The position numbers and the translations under genes are program-made. This document shows, piece after piece, positions 42,785 through 51,943 of a stretch of 64,000 bases of DNA. Under the pieces are notes generated by a model, which worked only from the letters and a program-made list of their open reading frames with translations, was not told the DNA's origin and ran no database searches. Location: contig NZ_KB851200.1 in the NCBI RefSeq assembly GCF_000368065.1, positions 511,827 through 575,826 of the forward strand. Direction: 5' to 3'. Source of the stretch: Acinetobacter seifertii (lineage in GTDB: Bacteria > Pseudomonadota > Gammaproteobacteria > Pseudomonadales > Moraxellaceae). Position 1 is the stretch's first letter. Each line of letters starts with the position of its first letter.

Positions 42785-43417
42785 TTATTTCATGATAATA
42801 AAGCGTGTAATGATTTGACGAAGCTGTTTTAAATAACCTGTAAAGAAGTGGTTAGCGCCTGGTAAAATCGTAATTGGATGCTTCTGTGGTTTTGCCCATG
42901 CAATTGCATCTGAAAGTAAGGTAATGTCATCTTGCTCACCATGAATGAGTAGAATATCACCTTGAATTTCTGGAGTTTTATAGTGACGTAAGCCCACTAC
43001 AGTCGCTGTTGGCAAGCCACACAAAATTAACTGTACTGGTTGTAATTCTGGGCTAAGCTGCGCATGGCATTTTGCCAAAACGTGTGAACCGAAGCTAAAA
43101 CCGCCTGCATAGAACGGCAAGCCTTCATGAAGCTTACGAACATGCTCAATCACAGCTAAAATATCTTCGGTTTCACCATGACCTTCATCATGAATGCCTT
43201 CACTACCACCTAAACCACGGAAACTTGGGCGGTAAACAATACAACCATATTCATTAAAGATTTGGGTTAAAAGAGCAGGGACTTTATGTTGAGGAGTTCC
43301 ACCTTGCAATGGATGCGGATGGCAAACGACCGCAAAGCCTTTGATTTCACCTTCAGGGCGGTCTACAAAAAGTTCAATTTTACCAACTGGACCCTGAATG
43401 AAAATTTGCTCAGACAT
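42785..43417 (-). CDS. Alpha/beta hydrolase
   Basis: This protein is about 210 residues from the ATG at 43417 (MSEQIFIQGPVGKIELFVDR); a TTG at 43438 adds seven residues. The dienelactone-hydrolase/serine-aminopeptidase type fold shows AVVCHPHPLQGGTPQHKV, YRPSFRGLGGSEGIHDEG, nucleophile elbow AGGFSFGSHV, acid residue in HGEQDDIT and histidine in LPGANHFFTG. Such proteins are common and their substrates mostly unknown. No signal peptide, so cytosolic. It converges with rtcR across a hairpin at about 42746-42774. Confidence 0.82.
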   Translation of the reverse strand: MSEQIFIQGPVGKIELFVDRPEGEIKGFAVVCHPHPLQGGTPQHKVPALLTQIFNEYGCIVYRPSFRGLGGSEGIHDEGHGETEDILAVIEHVRKLHEGLPFYAGGFSFGSHVLAKCHAQLSPELQPVQLILCGLPTATVVGLRHYKTPEIQGDILLIHGEQDDITLLSDAIAWAKPQKHPITILPGANHFFTGYLKQLRQIITRFIIMK

Positions 43418-43542
43418 ATAAGAATCGATAAATAACAATACGTATTCCTATTTTACCGATAGTCGTCATTGAAAACACGAGTTAGCATTAAAAAATATCT
43501 ACTGTTATAGTTGGTATTAAGAATAATTTTTTCAGGTTGTCT

Positions 43543-44322
43543 ATGCTTGCTTTAATTTCTCCTGCAAAAACTTTAGATTATGAAACAGCGTTACCTACAG
43601 ATGAGTTTACTCAGCCGCGCTTATTAGAAAACTCAGCACAATTAATTGATGTTTGCCGTAAACTTTCCGCTTCGGAAATTGCGACTTTAATGAGTGTTAG
43701 TGAAAAAATTGCCACACTCAATGCAGATCGTTTTAGAGATTGGAATCCCGAATTTAATTTCTCAAATGCTCGCCAAGCAATCTATGCATTTAAAGGTGAT
43801 GTTTACACTGGTTTAGATGCTTATCATTTAAAAGACAAAGATATTGATTTTGCACAGCAGCATTTGCGTATGCTCTCTGGTCTATATGGTTTATTGCGTC
43901 CTTTAGATTTAATGATGCCTTATCGTTTAGAGATGGGCACTAAATTAAAAAATACGCGTGGCCATAATTTGTATGAATTTTGGGGTGATATTATCACTAA
44001 CCAGATTAATGAAGACTTGGTCGCAATTAAATCTGAATTATTAGTAAATCTAGCTTCGGATGAATATTACAAGTCTGTGAATGAAAAGAAAATTAAGGCT
44101 GATATTGTGAAGCCTGTTTTCCTTGACCAGAAAAATGGCAAATATAAAGTCATTAGTTTCTATGCGAAAAAAGCACGCGGTTTAATGGCTCGTTTTATTA
44201 TTGAAAACCGATTAAATAAAGCTGAAGACATCAAAGCGTTTAATACAGAGGGTTACTACTTTGATGCTGATAACTCATCTGCAAAAGAGTTGGTATTTAA
44301 ACGTGATGAGCAAGTGGCTTAG
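43543..44322 (+). CDS. yaaA: Peroxide stress protein YaaA
   Basis: This protein is 259 residues from the ATG at 43543; a TTG two codons earlier is in frame. It opens [20 protein letters not shown] and contains [67 protein letters not shown] and FNTEGYYFD, all typical of YaaA (DUF328). In E. coli it limits intracellular iron and DNA damage during hydrogen peroxide stress. It stands alone and ends at repeat copy B. Confidence 0.92.
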   Translation: MLALISPAKTLDYETALPTDEFTQPRLLENSAQLIDVCRKLSASEIATLMSVSEKIATLNADRFRDWNPEFNFSNARQAIYAFKGDVYTGLDAYHLKDKDIDFAQQHLRMLSGLYGLLRPLDLMMPYRLEMGTKLKNTRGHNLYEFWGDIITNQINEDLVAIKSELLVNLASDEYYKSVNEKKIKADIVKPVFLDQKNGKYKVISFYAKKARGLMARFIIENRLNKAEDIKAFNTEGYYFDADNSSAKELVFKRDEQVA

Positions 44323-44354
44323 CCTTACTCAAATTAAACTCTAGCAAGATGTAA

Positions 44355-44454
44355 CTATCGTGAGGTGGCATGGATGCCACCGTTTCGCTGTATTACATGG
44401 ATGTAATATCAGCGAAACAAAAGATTTTTGTTACTTTTCATCTTTGAAAAGTAA
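44355..44454 (+). repeat. Three-hairpin intergenic repeat, copy B
   Basis: Three stem-loops in the same order as copy A: GGTGGCAT/ATGCCACC around GG (44364-44381); a long stem with outer arms TTCGCTG/CAGCGAA and inner arms TATTACAT/ATGTAATA with one unpaired T (44384-44417); and ACTTTTCA/TGAAAAGT around TCTT (44433-44452). Flanking and linker sequence (CTATCGTGA at one end, AAAAGTAA at the other) is nearly identical to copy A, while the stems differ by paired changes. It lies between convergent yaaA and thiG. Confidence 0.85.
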
Positions 44455-44520
44455 AATGCCCATACAAGTTGCACTGAAATTACAACGGCAATTAAAGGCT
44501 ATGTTCTTGCAAGAAATAAA

Positions 44521-45306
44521 TTATTTAAAGAAATAACCTGTTTCTGGTGAGCTTGCATTTGCCATGCGTTTACGTGGCATACGACCAGCTAAAAATGCTT
44601 CACGTCCTGCTTCAACAGCTTTTTTCATTGCAGAAGCCATCAAAATAGGATTTTGGGCAGCTGCAATTGCAGTATTCATGAGTACGCCGTCACAACCAAG
44701 TTCCATCGCAATAGCGGCGTCACTTGCTGTACCAACGCCTGCATCGACTAAGACAGGTACTTTTGCATTTTCTTTAATAATTGAAATAGTGTGAGGATTT
44801 AAAATACCTAAACCTGAACCAATCAGACTGCCTAATGGCATAATCGCAACACAGCCCATACTTTCAAGTTCTTGAGCAATGATTGGGTCATCAGACGTAT
44901 AGACCATAATTTCAAAACCGTCATCAATCAAAGTTCGAGCGGCTTTTAAAGTCTCGGTTACATTTGGATATAAGGTTTTTTCATCACCTAAAACTTCGAG
45001 TTTTACCAAGTTGTGACCGTCTAGAAGTTCACGCGCTAACATACATGTGCGTACTGCGCTATCAGCATCAAAACAACCTGCGGTATTTGGCAAAATTGTA
45101 TATTTTTCTGGTGGAATGACTGAAAGTAAATTCGGTTGATCTGGATTTTGTCCAATATACACACGACGAATTGCGACAGTTACAATTTCTGCACCACTGG
45201 CTTGAATAGCTAAATCCGTTTCATTTAAGTCTTTATATTTGCCAGTTCCTACCAATAAACGAGATTGAAAAGAACGTGAACCAATAATGAGAGGGGTGTC
45301 TTGCAT
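44521..45306 (-). CDS. thiG: Thiazole synthase
   Basis: This TIM-barrel enzyme is 261 residues from the ATG at 45306, preceded by GGAG; upstream codons in the same frame lie inside thiS. Motifs are [13 protein letters not shown] (Schiff-base lysine is expected later in the barrel), [57 protein letters not shown] and [12 protein letters not shown]. It forms the thiamine thiazole ring with ThiS thiocarboxylate. It directly follows thiS. Confidence 0.94.
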   Translation of the reverse strand: MQDTPLIIGSRSFQSRLLVGTGKYKDLNETDLAIQASGAEIVTVAIRRVYIGQNPDQPNLLSVIPPEKYTILPNTAGCFDADSAVRTCMLARELLDGHNLVKLEVLGDEKTLYPNVTETLKAARTLIDDGFEIMVYTSDDPIIAQELESMGCVAIMPLGSLIGSGLGILNPHTISIIKENAKVPVLVDAGVGTASDAAIAMELGCDGVLMNTAIAAAQNPILMASAMKKAVEAGREAFLAGRMPRKRMANASSPETGYFFK

Positions 45307-45319
45307 GGATAACTCCGAC

Positions 45320-45517
45320 TTAGCCGCCGCCAACAGCGTGAATAATTTCGATACGGTCATGTTGAGCAATCGTAATTTGCTCTAATTTGCTTTTAGAAAC
45401 GATTTGCTGATTGTGTTCAACAGCAAAACGTTTTCCTTCAAGTGCCAGTTCCTGAATGAGTTGCAACAGGTTTTGGCTAGGCGTGTCCGTTAATTCGCCA
45501 TTTAAATAAATTTGCAT
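45320..45517 (-). CDS. thiS: Sulfur carrier protein ThiS
   Basis: This ubiquitin-like carrier is 65 residues from the ATG at 45517 ([20 protein letters not shown]). The C-terminus IIHAVGGG carries the terminal Gly-Gly that is adenylated and thiocarboxylated. It lies 13 bp upstream of thiG and just after the ygdD-type gene, so the three probably share a transcript. Confidence 0.93.
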   Translation of the reverse strand: MQIYLNGELTDTPSQNLLQLIQELALEGKRFAVEHNQQIVSKSKLEQITIAQHDRIEIIHAVGGG

Positions 45518-45530
45518 GATCACATTCCGA

Positions 45531-45896
45531 TTATTTAGCGTATTTGAAAGCATTCCAAGCCAAGATCAGCCATCCAGCAATCACTAAGGCTCCACCGATT
45601 GGTGTAATTGCGCCTAATATTCGTGGTAAACCTAGTGCCATGATATAAAGCGAACCACAGAAAAATAGAATACCAATTTGAATAAGCAAGAAAGATAACT
45701 TGATTGGAAAGAGAGGAAGAACCTTACTTAAAATACCAAGTGCTAGTAGGCCTAAAGCATGATAAAAAAAGTAATCGGTTGCAGTCTGCCACCAAGCAAG
45801 TTGCTCAGGACCCGCGTGAGCTTTAAGACCATGTGCTCCAAAAGCACCCAACATGACTGCAAAAGCAAGATTAAGGGCTGAAATGGCAATCCACAT
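45531..45896 (-). CDS. DUF423 family membrane protein (YgdD)
   Basis: This membrane protein of 121 residues has four hydrophobic segments. Family features are FAVMLGAFGAHGLKAHAGPE near the N-terminus, TATDYFFYHALGLLALGIL and LGRI-like loop LGLPRILGAITPIGGALVIA near the C-terminus. Function is not established. It ends 13 bp upstream of the thiS start in the same direction. Confidence 0.85.
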   Translation of the reverse strand: MWIAISALNLAFAVMLGAFGAHGLKAHAGPEQLAWWQTATDYFFYHALGLLALGILSKVLPLFPIKLSFLLIQIGILFFCGSLYIMALGLPRILGAITPIGGALVIAGWLILAWNAFKYAK

Positions 45897-45970
45897 AACA
45901 AAAAACGCTACTGAATAATGAAAGGCAACGTTACCATAGAATAGGTTGGCTAAACATAGCCAGATAAAAC

Positions 45971-45991
45971 AAAAGGGCTTATCGCCCTTTT
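45971..45991 (-). terminator. Terminator after rpoH
   Basis: AAAAGGGC pairs with GCCCTTTT around a 5-nt loop. On the minus strand a GTTTTAT tract follows, ending rpoH transcripts before the next gene. The poly-T on the other side (TATTTTTTT) is not needed by any plus-strand gene. Confidence 0.75.
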
Positions 45992-46007
45992 ATTTTTTTC
46001 ATTTAAT

Positions 46008-46874
46008 TTAGCTTGCTGACATTGCGACTTTAATTTTTTCCATCGCATTTTTTTCAAGCTGACGAATACGTTCCGCAGAAACATTATATTCAGCAGCAAG
46101 CTCGTGTAGGGTAGATTTATCATCATCTAACCAACGACGCTGCAAAATATTACGCGAACGATCATCTAACTGATCCATGGCGTCATGTAAAGCAGATGTG
46201 CTTTGCTCTTCCCAGTCTTCATTTTCAACTAAACGAGCAGGGTCGTAGCGGTTATCTTCAAGATACAACGCAGGCGCTGTGTGTGGTGTGTCATCGTCGT
46301 CATCGCCTTGTGCCTCAAAGGCAGCATCATAAGCGGTTAAACGACCTTCCATTTCCAGAACTTGTTCTGGAGTTACATTTAAGTCATTAGCAATCGATTG
46401 AGCTTCTTCGAGCGTTAATTTTTTACTCGATTTTTTTAGGCTACGTAAATTGAAAAATAATTTACGTTGAGCTTTTGTCGTTGCAATTTTGACAATACGC
46501 CAGTTGCGAATAACGTATTCGTGAATTTCTGCCTTAATCCAGTGGACGGCAAAAGAGACAAGACGTACGCCCATATTTGGGTCGAAACGTTTTACGGCTT
46601 TCATTAAGCCTAAGTTACCTTCTTGAATAAGGTCGCCTTGTGGTAGGCCATAACCTGCATAGCTGCGCGCAATATGAACGACAAAACGTAAATGCGACAT
46701 TACCAGCATTTTTGCGGCATCAAGATCTTGGTCATAATAATAACGTTCAGCAAGTTCTTTTTCTTGCTCGGCCGTTAAAATAGGAATCTGATTGACAGTA
46801 CTGATATATGCACCAAGGTTTACACCGGGCGCAGACAATGACAGGGGCATCAATTGATTGCTGCTGTCACTCAT
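46008..46874 (-). CDS. rpoH: RNA polymerase sigma factor RpoH (sigma-32)
   Basis: This heat-shock sigma factor has 288 residues. Region 2 contains [38 protein letters not shown] and [20 protein letters not shown]. The RpoH box, diagnostic for the family, is QRKLFFNLR near residues 132-140. Region 4 includes [20 protein letters not shown]. The spacer near 195-215 is acidic and longer than typical ([14 protein letters not shown]). It directs transcription of chaperones and proteases. Single gene with its own terminator. Confidence 0.95.
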   Translation of the reverse strand: MSDSSNQLMPLSLSAPGVNLGAYISTVNQIPILTAEQEKELAERYYYDQDLDAAKMLVMSHLRFVVHIARSYAGYGLPQGDLIQEGNLGLMKAVKRFDPNMGVRLVSFAVHWIKAEIHEYVIRNWRIVKIATTKAQRKLFFNLRSLKKSSKKLTLEEAQSIANDLNVTPEQVLEMEGRLTAYDAAFEAQGDDDDDTPHTAPALYLEDNRYDPARLVENEDWEEQSTSALHDAMDQLDDRSRNILQRRWLDDDKSTLHELAAEYNVSAERIRQLEKNAMEKIKVAMSAS

Positions 46875-47007
46875 GAGTTCTCCTTATAGGATAGGATGGA
46901 TTAACCAATAAATTCATCTTAATTTGAATTGTCTTCATAATTAAGGAAAATTGGGTAGAAAAATGTAAAATTTTATGCAGTTTCTAATCTTTTATTTTAT
47001 CAAAGAA

Positions 47008-47253
47008 TCATTGAGTTTCAATTAAATAGTGAAACTCTCTTTCCGAAATCTGCATGGTTTGACACATAAAATGATGTAAATTGCAGTAACGGGTTACATC
47101 AATTTCACTATGTGGGTCAGATGACTTTAATAAAAACAGTTGCTTTCCAGATAGTTTTTTAAGCTCACGTTTTAACATTAATAAAGGCATTGGACATGGT
47201 TGACCAAGCGCATTAATTTCAATGGGGGTAATAGCAGAAGAGGTAGTGCTCAT
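47008..47253 (-). CDS. TusA family sulfurtransferase-like protein
   Basis: This protein of 81 residues has the TusA/SirA fold with the signature INALGQPCPMPLLMLKRELK, where the cysteine of CPxP carries sulfur. It probably passes persulfide sulfur to an acceptor. It is more divergent than true TusA in its second half (HHFMCQTMQISEREFHYLIE), so the partner pathway is open. It is divergent from the cold-shock gene. Confidence 0.85.
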   Translation of the reverse strand: MSTTSSAITPIEINALGQPCPMPLLMLKRELKKLSGKQLFLLKSSDPHSEIDVTRYCNLHHFMCQTMQISEREFHYLIETQ

Positions 47254-47628
47254 TCATCATAAAAACAACTAAAAAAAATATTCTAACAAATTTTCTTATG
47301 AACTCTAGCTGTTTTATAAAATTATGAGGTCACGGATTCTTATAAAAATTCTAGTCATAAGGTGTTTAAAAAAAGAGCTAAAAAATAGGGGAAATATTTG
47401 AAAAAAATTCTATTAATTGTCATAAACCCGTGTTAAGCTCGAACCGTTTTAGGGATTACCACACAGTTAAATTGTTTTAATAACCTATAACAAATGGATG
47501 TAACCGGAAATTGTTGATAGTTTTACAGAATGATTACAAGCTTTAAGATTATAAAAATTTTAAATCCTTGTTTACTCTGCTGTTTGCAACACCGGAAGGT
47601 CCTTTTTTCATCATCTGAGGATTGACTT
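47254..47628 (+). promoter_or_regulatory. Long upstream region/leader of the cold-shock gene
   Basis: This 375-bp non-coding interval precedes the csp gene. A plausible promoter is TTGAAA at 47398-47403 and CATAAA at 47421-47426 with a 17-bp spacer, which would give a leader of about 200 nt. The last bases carry GAGG before the ATG. Long structured leaders that change with temperature are known for csp genes; that role here is inferred. The rest is AT-rich with no gene seen. Confidence 0.5.
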
Positions 47629-47841
47629 ATGACAGCTCGTGAACAAGGCGTAGTAAAGTGGTTTAATGACACTAAAGGCTTTGGTTTTATTCAACGTAAC
47701 GGCGGCGACGATGTATTCGTTCACTTCCGTGCAATCGTAGGTGACGGTCACCGTTCTCTACGTGACGGTCAACGCGTAGAGTTTAGCGTTGTACAAGGTC
47801 AAAAAGGTTTTCAAGCTGAAAACGTTCAGCCTTTAGACTAA
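47629..47841 (+). CDS. Cold-shock domain protein (CspA family)
   Basis: This is a single cold-shock domain of 70 residues. RNA-binding motifs RNP1 (KGFGFI) and RNP2 (VFVHF) are intact, after the typical opening [14 protein letters not shown]. The loop [15 protein letters not shown] is a common variant in this family in Acinetobacter and pseudomonads. It binds single-stranded RNA and DNA. A long leader precedes it and a strong terminator follows, then a DEAD-box helicase, a functionally fitting neighbour. Confidence 0.93.
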   Translation: MTAREQGVVKWFNDTKGFGFIQRNGGDDVFVHFRAIVGDGHRSLRDGQRVEFSVVQGQKGFQAENVQPLD

Positions 47842-47870
47842 GACTAAATTCATCTTTTGATGAATCATGG

Positions 47871-47900
47871 ACGCTCCAATTTTTGAATTGGAGCGTTTTT
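47871..47900 (+). terminator. Terminator after the cold-shock gene
   Basis: ACGCTCCAAT pairs perfectly with ATTGGAGCGT around TTTTGA, followed by TTTTGTTT. A smaller hairpin ATTCATC/GATGAAT lies just before it. Confidence 0.9.
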
Positions 47901-47950
47901 GTTTATAATGATCTTCTCATTCGAGAGATTGTTTGTTAGAGCACGTATTT

Positions 47951-49102
47951 ATGACATCTGGTTTTGAAACCTTGAATTTACATCCGCAACTTAAAAAGGC
48001 GATTGATGCTTTAGGGTTTACTCAAATGACCCCAATTCAGCAAAAGGTTTTAAAATATACATTAGCCGGGCATGATGCAATTGGGCGAGCACAAACAGGA
48101 ACAGGTAAGACCGCTGCCTTTCTGATTAGTGTAATCAATGATTTACTCAATAATCCAATTAAAGAGCAACGTTTCCGTGGCGAGCCTCGTGCTTTAATCT
48201 TGGCGCCTACTCGTGAGTTGGCATTACAAATTGAAAGTGATGCTAAATTTCTCACAAAATTCTCTAATTTACATGTCGTGACCCTATTGGGTGGTGTCGA
48301 TTTTGATAAGCAGAAGAAGCAACTTGATGCTAATTTTGTTGATATCATTGTTGCTACACCTGGCCGTTTAATTGATTTCGTAGAACAAAAAGAAGTCTGG
48401 CTCGATCAAATTGAATTTTTAGTGATTGATGAAGCTGACCGTTTATTAGATATGGGTTTTATTCCTTCGGTAAAGCGTATTGTTCGTTATTCACCGCGTA
48501 AGGAACAACGACAAACCCTCATGTTTTCAGCGACATTTAGTTACGACGTCTTAAATTTGGCAAGACAGTGGTTATTTGAACCCGTAACAGTTGAAATTGA
48601 ACCTGAACAAAAGACCAATAACGATGTCGAACAACGTGTTTACGTTGTAGCTAAACAAGATAAATATCGTCTTTTACAAGATATTTTGCGTGAAGAGCCG
48701 ATTGATAAGGTTATGATCTTTGCAAATCGCCGTGATCAAGTGCGCCGCCTATATGACCATTTGAAAAAAGATGGATATAAAGTGGGAATGCTCTCGGGTG
48801 AAATTGCTCAAGACAAACGTATGAAAATGTTAGAGCAGTTTAAGCAAGGTAAACACAACATCATGATTGCAACCGATGTTGCTGGTCGTGGTATTCATGT
48901 AGATGGCGTATCGCATGTAATCAACTTTACTTTGCCTGAACAGTCTGATGATTATGTACACCGTATTGGCCGTACTGGTCGTGCAGGGGCACAAGGTGTA
49001 AGTATTAGTTTCTTGTCTGAAGATGATGCTTTCTATTTACCAGAAATTGAAAAAGCAATTGGTAAAAAACTACCACTCACACGATTAGATGGGTATTGCT
49101 AA
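47951..49102 (+). CDS. rhlB: DEAD-box ATP-dependent RNA helicase, RhlB type
   Basis: This helicase is about 383 residues from the ATG at 47951; a TTG at 47933 adds six. It opens [19 protein letters not shown] and has the Q motif ([11 protein letters not shown]), Walker [27 protein letters not shown] in [33 protein letters not shown] and [10 protein letters not shown]. The short C-terminus (LDGYC) lacks the basic tails of SrmB or RhlE and fits RhlB, an RNA degradosome helicase. Confidence 0.85.
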   Translation: MTSGFETLNLHPQLKKAIDALGFTQMTPIQQKVLKYTLAGHDAIGRAQTGTGKTAAFLISVINDLLNNPIKEQRFRGEPRALILAPTRELALQIESDAKFLTKFSNLHVVTLLGGVDFDKQKKQLDANFVDIIVATPGRLIDFVEQKEVWLDQIEFLVIDEADRLLDMGFIPSVKRIVRYSPRKEQRQTLMFSATFSYDVLNLARQWLFEPVTVEIEPEQKTNNDVEQRVYVVAKQDKYRLLQDILREEPIDKVMIFANRRDQVRRLYDHLKKDGYKVGMLSGEIAQDKRMKMLEQFKQGKHNIMIATDVAGRGIHVDGVSHVINFTLPEQSDDYVHRIGRTGRAGAQGVSISFLSEDDAFYLPEIEKAIGKKLPLTRLDGYC

Positions 49103-49103
49103 T

Positions 49104-49138
49104 AAAAAAAATCCCAATCAGTTGATTGGGATTTTTTT
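49104..49138. terminator. Bidirectional terminator between rhlB and lipoprotein gene
   Basis: A 16-bp perfect stem (AAAAAAATCCCAATCA with its complement) around GT, with T runs on both strands. It lies between convergent genes. Confidence 0.93.
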
Positions 49139-49141
49139 CAC

Positions 49142-49522
49142 TTAATTAATTTTACAGTAAAAAGTAAGAGTGGTTTGGTAATCATCATCTTTTGCTAAAG
49201 ACGCATTTTTACCAGTTAAACTACCAATGACACCTGCAGCAGCTTCTACCATTTGACCAGTTTTTTCACTGACTACATCTTTTAATACACCGTGATAAGT
49301 GGTTTTTTCATCAATAATAACTGGGGTTGTGCTCTTAGAGCAGGTTTTTTGTGCGGCAGTCACTGCATTGTTTTTTGCAATTAAATTAGTTTTACCAATA
49401 CCAGTTACTTCAAACTGATTATTTTCTTTTTGAATTGCTAAAGTGTTTTTAGGAGTAGTTGCACAAGCACCTAGTAATAAAATAACGCTACTCATTGCAC
49501 TCGCTAAAATTATTTTTTTCAT
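49142..49522 (-). CDS. Hypothetical lipoprotein
   Basis: This small envelope protein of 126 residues has a lipobox (MKKIILASAMSSVILLLGAC, lipidated Cys20). The mature part includes NQFEVTGIGKTNLIAKNNAV, a paired cysteine candidate (TCSKSTTP and the final TFYCKIN) and a glycine-containing hydrophobic stretch AAAGVIGSLTGKNA. No domain recognised. It is a single gene using the shared terminator. Confidence 0.75.
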   Translation of the reverse strand: MKKIILASAMSSVILLLGACATTPKNTLAIQKENNQFEVTGIGKTNLIAKNNAVTAAQKTCSKSTTPVIIDEKTTYHGVLKDVVSEKTGQMVEAAAGVIGSLTGKNASLAKDDDYQTTLTFYCKIN

Positions 49523-49725
49523 GATTCACCTAAGTTAACCGCCAAAAGATAGGGTTATTTGAACATAAGTTTTCTAATTGATTTTGAAGACGTTGTATGA
49601 GTTTTGAAGTTTTGTATTAAAAAATGTCAAACTATGAGTTCACTAAGTTTATAAGCTAGATTCCATGGTGGATTAACGGTAGATTATGCTAATCTATTTC
49701 GAATTTTTGAGTTAGATCAATATTA

Positions 49726-50301
49726 ATGACGGATTCAGCAATACAAATAATTCACCAAAATATTCATCAGCGTCAGTCTATTGGCCAATTAATTGAACCC
49801 GCTCCAAACTCAGATCAATTAGAGTTGGCTTTTCAGGCTGCTTTAACAGCTCCAGATCATCATAGACTTAAGCCAACACGTTTTGTAATTGTTTCTGGCG
49901 AACAACGTGGAGCTTTTGGTGAGGTTCTAGCAAAAGCTTTGGCAGATTTAGGTGAAACTGATCCTGCTCAACTTGAACGCGTTAAGCAACATCCTTTTCG
50001 CGCTCCGCTACTTATTTTAGCGCTTACTCAGTTGCAAGATCATCCCAAAGTGCCACATTTTGAGCAAATCTTAAGTACAGGTGCGGCAGTACAAAATCTT
50101 TTGTTATCTTTGCAAGTTCAAGGGTTTTCAACCATGTGGCGTAGTGGTGCTGTTGTCGAATCAAATTGGTTAAAACAGCATTTAGGTTTGCAACCCCATG
50201 ATTTAATATCAGGTATTATTTACGTTGGTACAGCAGCTAAAGCAATTGCACCGCGTGCAGATATTGAAAGTAAAGAATTCGTAAAAGTTTGGCAGGCTTA
50301 A
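49726..50301 (+). CDS. Nitroreductase family protein (YdjA-like)
   Basis: This FMN oxidoreductase of 191 residues is of the short single-domain type. Visible blocks are INQRQS-like HQRQSIGQLIEPAPNSDQLE, ALTAPDHHRLKPTRFVIVSG (FMN phosphate region), STGAAVQNLLLSLQVQGFST MWRSG-type region near residue 125 onward, and LISGIIYVGTAAKA. YdjA-type enzymes reduce nitro compounds in vitro; the natural substrate is unknown. The gpsA start follows 34 bp downstream, so the genes may be cotranscribed. Confidence 0.85.
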   Translation: MTDSAIQIIHQNIHQRQSIGQLIEPAPNSDQLELAFQAALTAPDHHRLKPTRFVIVSGEQRGAFGEVLAKALADLGETDPAQLERVKQHPFRAPLLILALTQLQDHPKVPHFEQILSTGAAVQNLLLSLQVQGFSTMWRSGAVVESNWLKQHLGLQPHDLISGIIYVGTAAKAIAPRADIESKEFVKVWQA

Positions 50302-50335
50302 ACGTCTGTAAAAGTAAGAAATAGGATAATAAAGC

Positions 50336-51409
50336 ATGTCTGAATTTAAGTTTACAGATTTGGTGGAGCCTGTTGCGGTCGATAAAAAAACGGCATTACG
50401 CATTACTGTTTTAGGCGGCGGTAGCTTTGGTACGGCCATGGCTAATTTGGCTGCTCGTAATGGCTGCGATACCATGATCTGGATTCGTGATGCCGAAACA
50501 GCCGAAGAAATTAATAAAACCCATATTAATAAGCGTTATTTGCCAGACTTCACTTTAGAATCTTCATTGCGCGCTGTTTCGGATTTGGAACAAGCTGTAT
50601 GTGATCGAGATATTATTTTGGTCGCAATTCCTAGTCATTCTTTCCGCGATGTTTTAAAACAAATCGCGCCTTATATTACTGCACAAGCGGTTGTTTCTTT
50701 AACCAAAGGTGTTGAAGCTAAAACGTTTAGTTTCATGAGCGATATTATTCGTGAAGAATTACCAGAAGTTCCATACGGTGTATTATCGGGTCCAAACCTT
50801 GCCAAAGAAATTATGGCAGGTATGCCATCTGGTACGGTGATTGCAAGTGATTCGGAACTTGTTCGTTATGCTGTACAACATGCACTGCATAGTGCGTTAT
50901 TCCGTGTTTTTGGGAGTGATGATGTGCATGGCGTTGAATTAGGCGGTGCGCTTAAGAATATTTATGCAGTCGCGATGGGAATTGGGGCAGCATATAAAAT
51001 TGGTGAAAATACCAAGAGTATGATCTTAACGCGTGCTTTGGCTGAAATGAGCCGTTTTGCGGTAAAGCAGGGTGCAAATCCACTTACGTTCTTAGGTTTA
51101 TCTGGTGTTGGTGACTTATTTGCGACTTGTAATAGTCCATTGAGTCGTAATTATCAAATCGGTTATGCATTAGGTTCTGGTAAGACACTTGATCAGGCAA
51201 GTAAAGAGTTGGGTCAAACTGCAGAAGGTATTAATACAATTGTTCAAGTGCGTGGTAAAGCAGAAGAACTGGATGTGTATATGCCAATCACCAATGCCTT
51301 ATATGAAGTAATTTTTGAGGGTGCTCCACCATTAAATATTGCGCTTTCACTTATGAAAAATGGGCACCGTAGTGATGTTGAGTTTGTTTTACCTCATCAT
51401 GAAGTCTGA
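50336..51409 (+). CDS. gpsA: Glycerol-3-phosphate dehydrogenase [NAD(P)+]
   Basis: This enzyme of 357 residues makes sn-glycerol 3-phosphate for phospholipid synthesis. The nucleotide motif is VLGGGSFGTAMANLAA near residue 25, preceded by an extra 20-residue N-terminus. Other blocks are SLTKGVEAKTFSFMSDIIRE, VLSGPNLAKEIMAGMPSG, the catalytic lysine in ELGGALKNIYAVAMGIG, and LSGVGDLFATCNSPLSRN. It heads a run with sixA and the two gsp genes. Confidence 0.95.
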   Translation: MSEFKFTDLVEPVAVDKKTALRITVLGGGSFGTAMANLAARNGCDTMIWIRDAETAEEINKTHINKRYLPDFTLESSLRAVSDLEQAVCDRDIILVAIPSHSFRDVLKQIAPYITAQAVVSLTKGVEAKTFSFMSDIIREELPEVPYGVLSGPNLAKEIMAGMPSGTVIASDSELVRYAVQHALHSALFRVFGSDDVHGVELGGALKNIYAVAMGIGAAYKIGENTKSMILTRALAEMSRFAVKQGANPLTFLGLSGVGDLFATCNSPLSRNYQIGYALGSGKTLDQASKELGQTAEGINTIVQVRGKAEELDVYMPITNALYEVIFEGAPPLNIALSLMKNGHRSDVEFVLPHHEV

Positions 51410-51465
51410 CGAATAAATGTCATAAATTGTGGTTATAATGCAGGAATTATTAACAAGGAAATTTT

Positions 51466-51921
51466 ATGCAACTGACATTAGTTCGTCATGGGGAAGCTGC
51501 TCCGCCAGTAAATGGTAATGATATTAAACGTCCACTTACTGCGCGTGGACATGCACAGGCTGAGCAAACAGCAACATTTTTAAAAGATATTGTTAAACCA
51601 GATATTTTTGTTGTTAGTCCGTTACTGCGTGCTCAAGAAACATTAGCGCATATCCAGATATATTTTAAAGATGTGCCTGTATTGTTATGCGATAAAATTA
51701 AGCCAGATGATGATGCAAGAGAAGCGGTTGAGTGGTTGTCTCAAATTCCTTATGAGTCGATTGTGGTGGTTTGCCATATGAATGTTGTTGGTCATATTGC
51801 AGAGTTACTTACTCATGAGAACTTCAATCCATTTGCTCTTGCCGAAGCTAGAATTTATGATCAAGCTGTTATTGCAAATGGTTTATCAACACAAAAGAAT
51901 AGTTTTATACCCACAATATAA
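51466..51921 (+). CDS. sixA: Phosphohistidine phosphatase SixA
   Basis: This histidine-phosphatase-superfamily protein has 151 residues. The catalytic RHG is at the start (MQLTLVRHGEAAPPVNGNDI), the second arginine is in SPLLRAQETLAHI, and the second histidine is in VVVCHMNVVGHIAELL. SixA removes phosphate from histidine phosphotransfer domains in other bacteria. It lies 57 bp after gpsA, with ribosome site AAGGA. Confidence 0.9.
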   Translation: MQLTLVRHGEAAPPVNGNDIKRPLTARGHAQAEQTATFLKDIVKPDIFVVSPLLRAQETLAHIQIYFKDVPVLLCDKIKPDDDAREAVEWLSQIPYESIVVVCHMNVVGHIAELLTHENFNPFALAEARIYDQAVIANGLSTQKNSFIPTI

Positions 51922-51943
51922 TTAAAAAGGTTATTTAGCCGAC

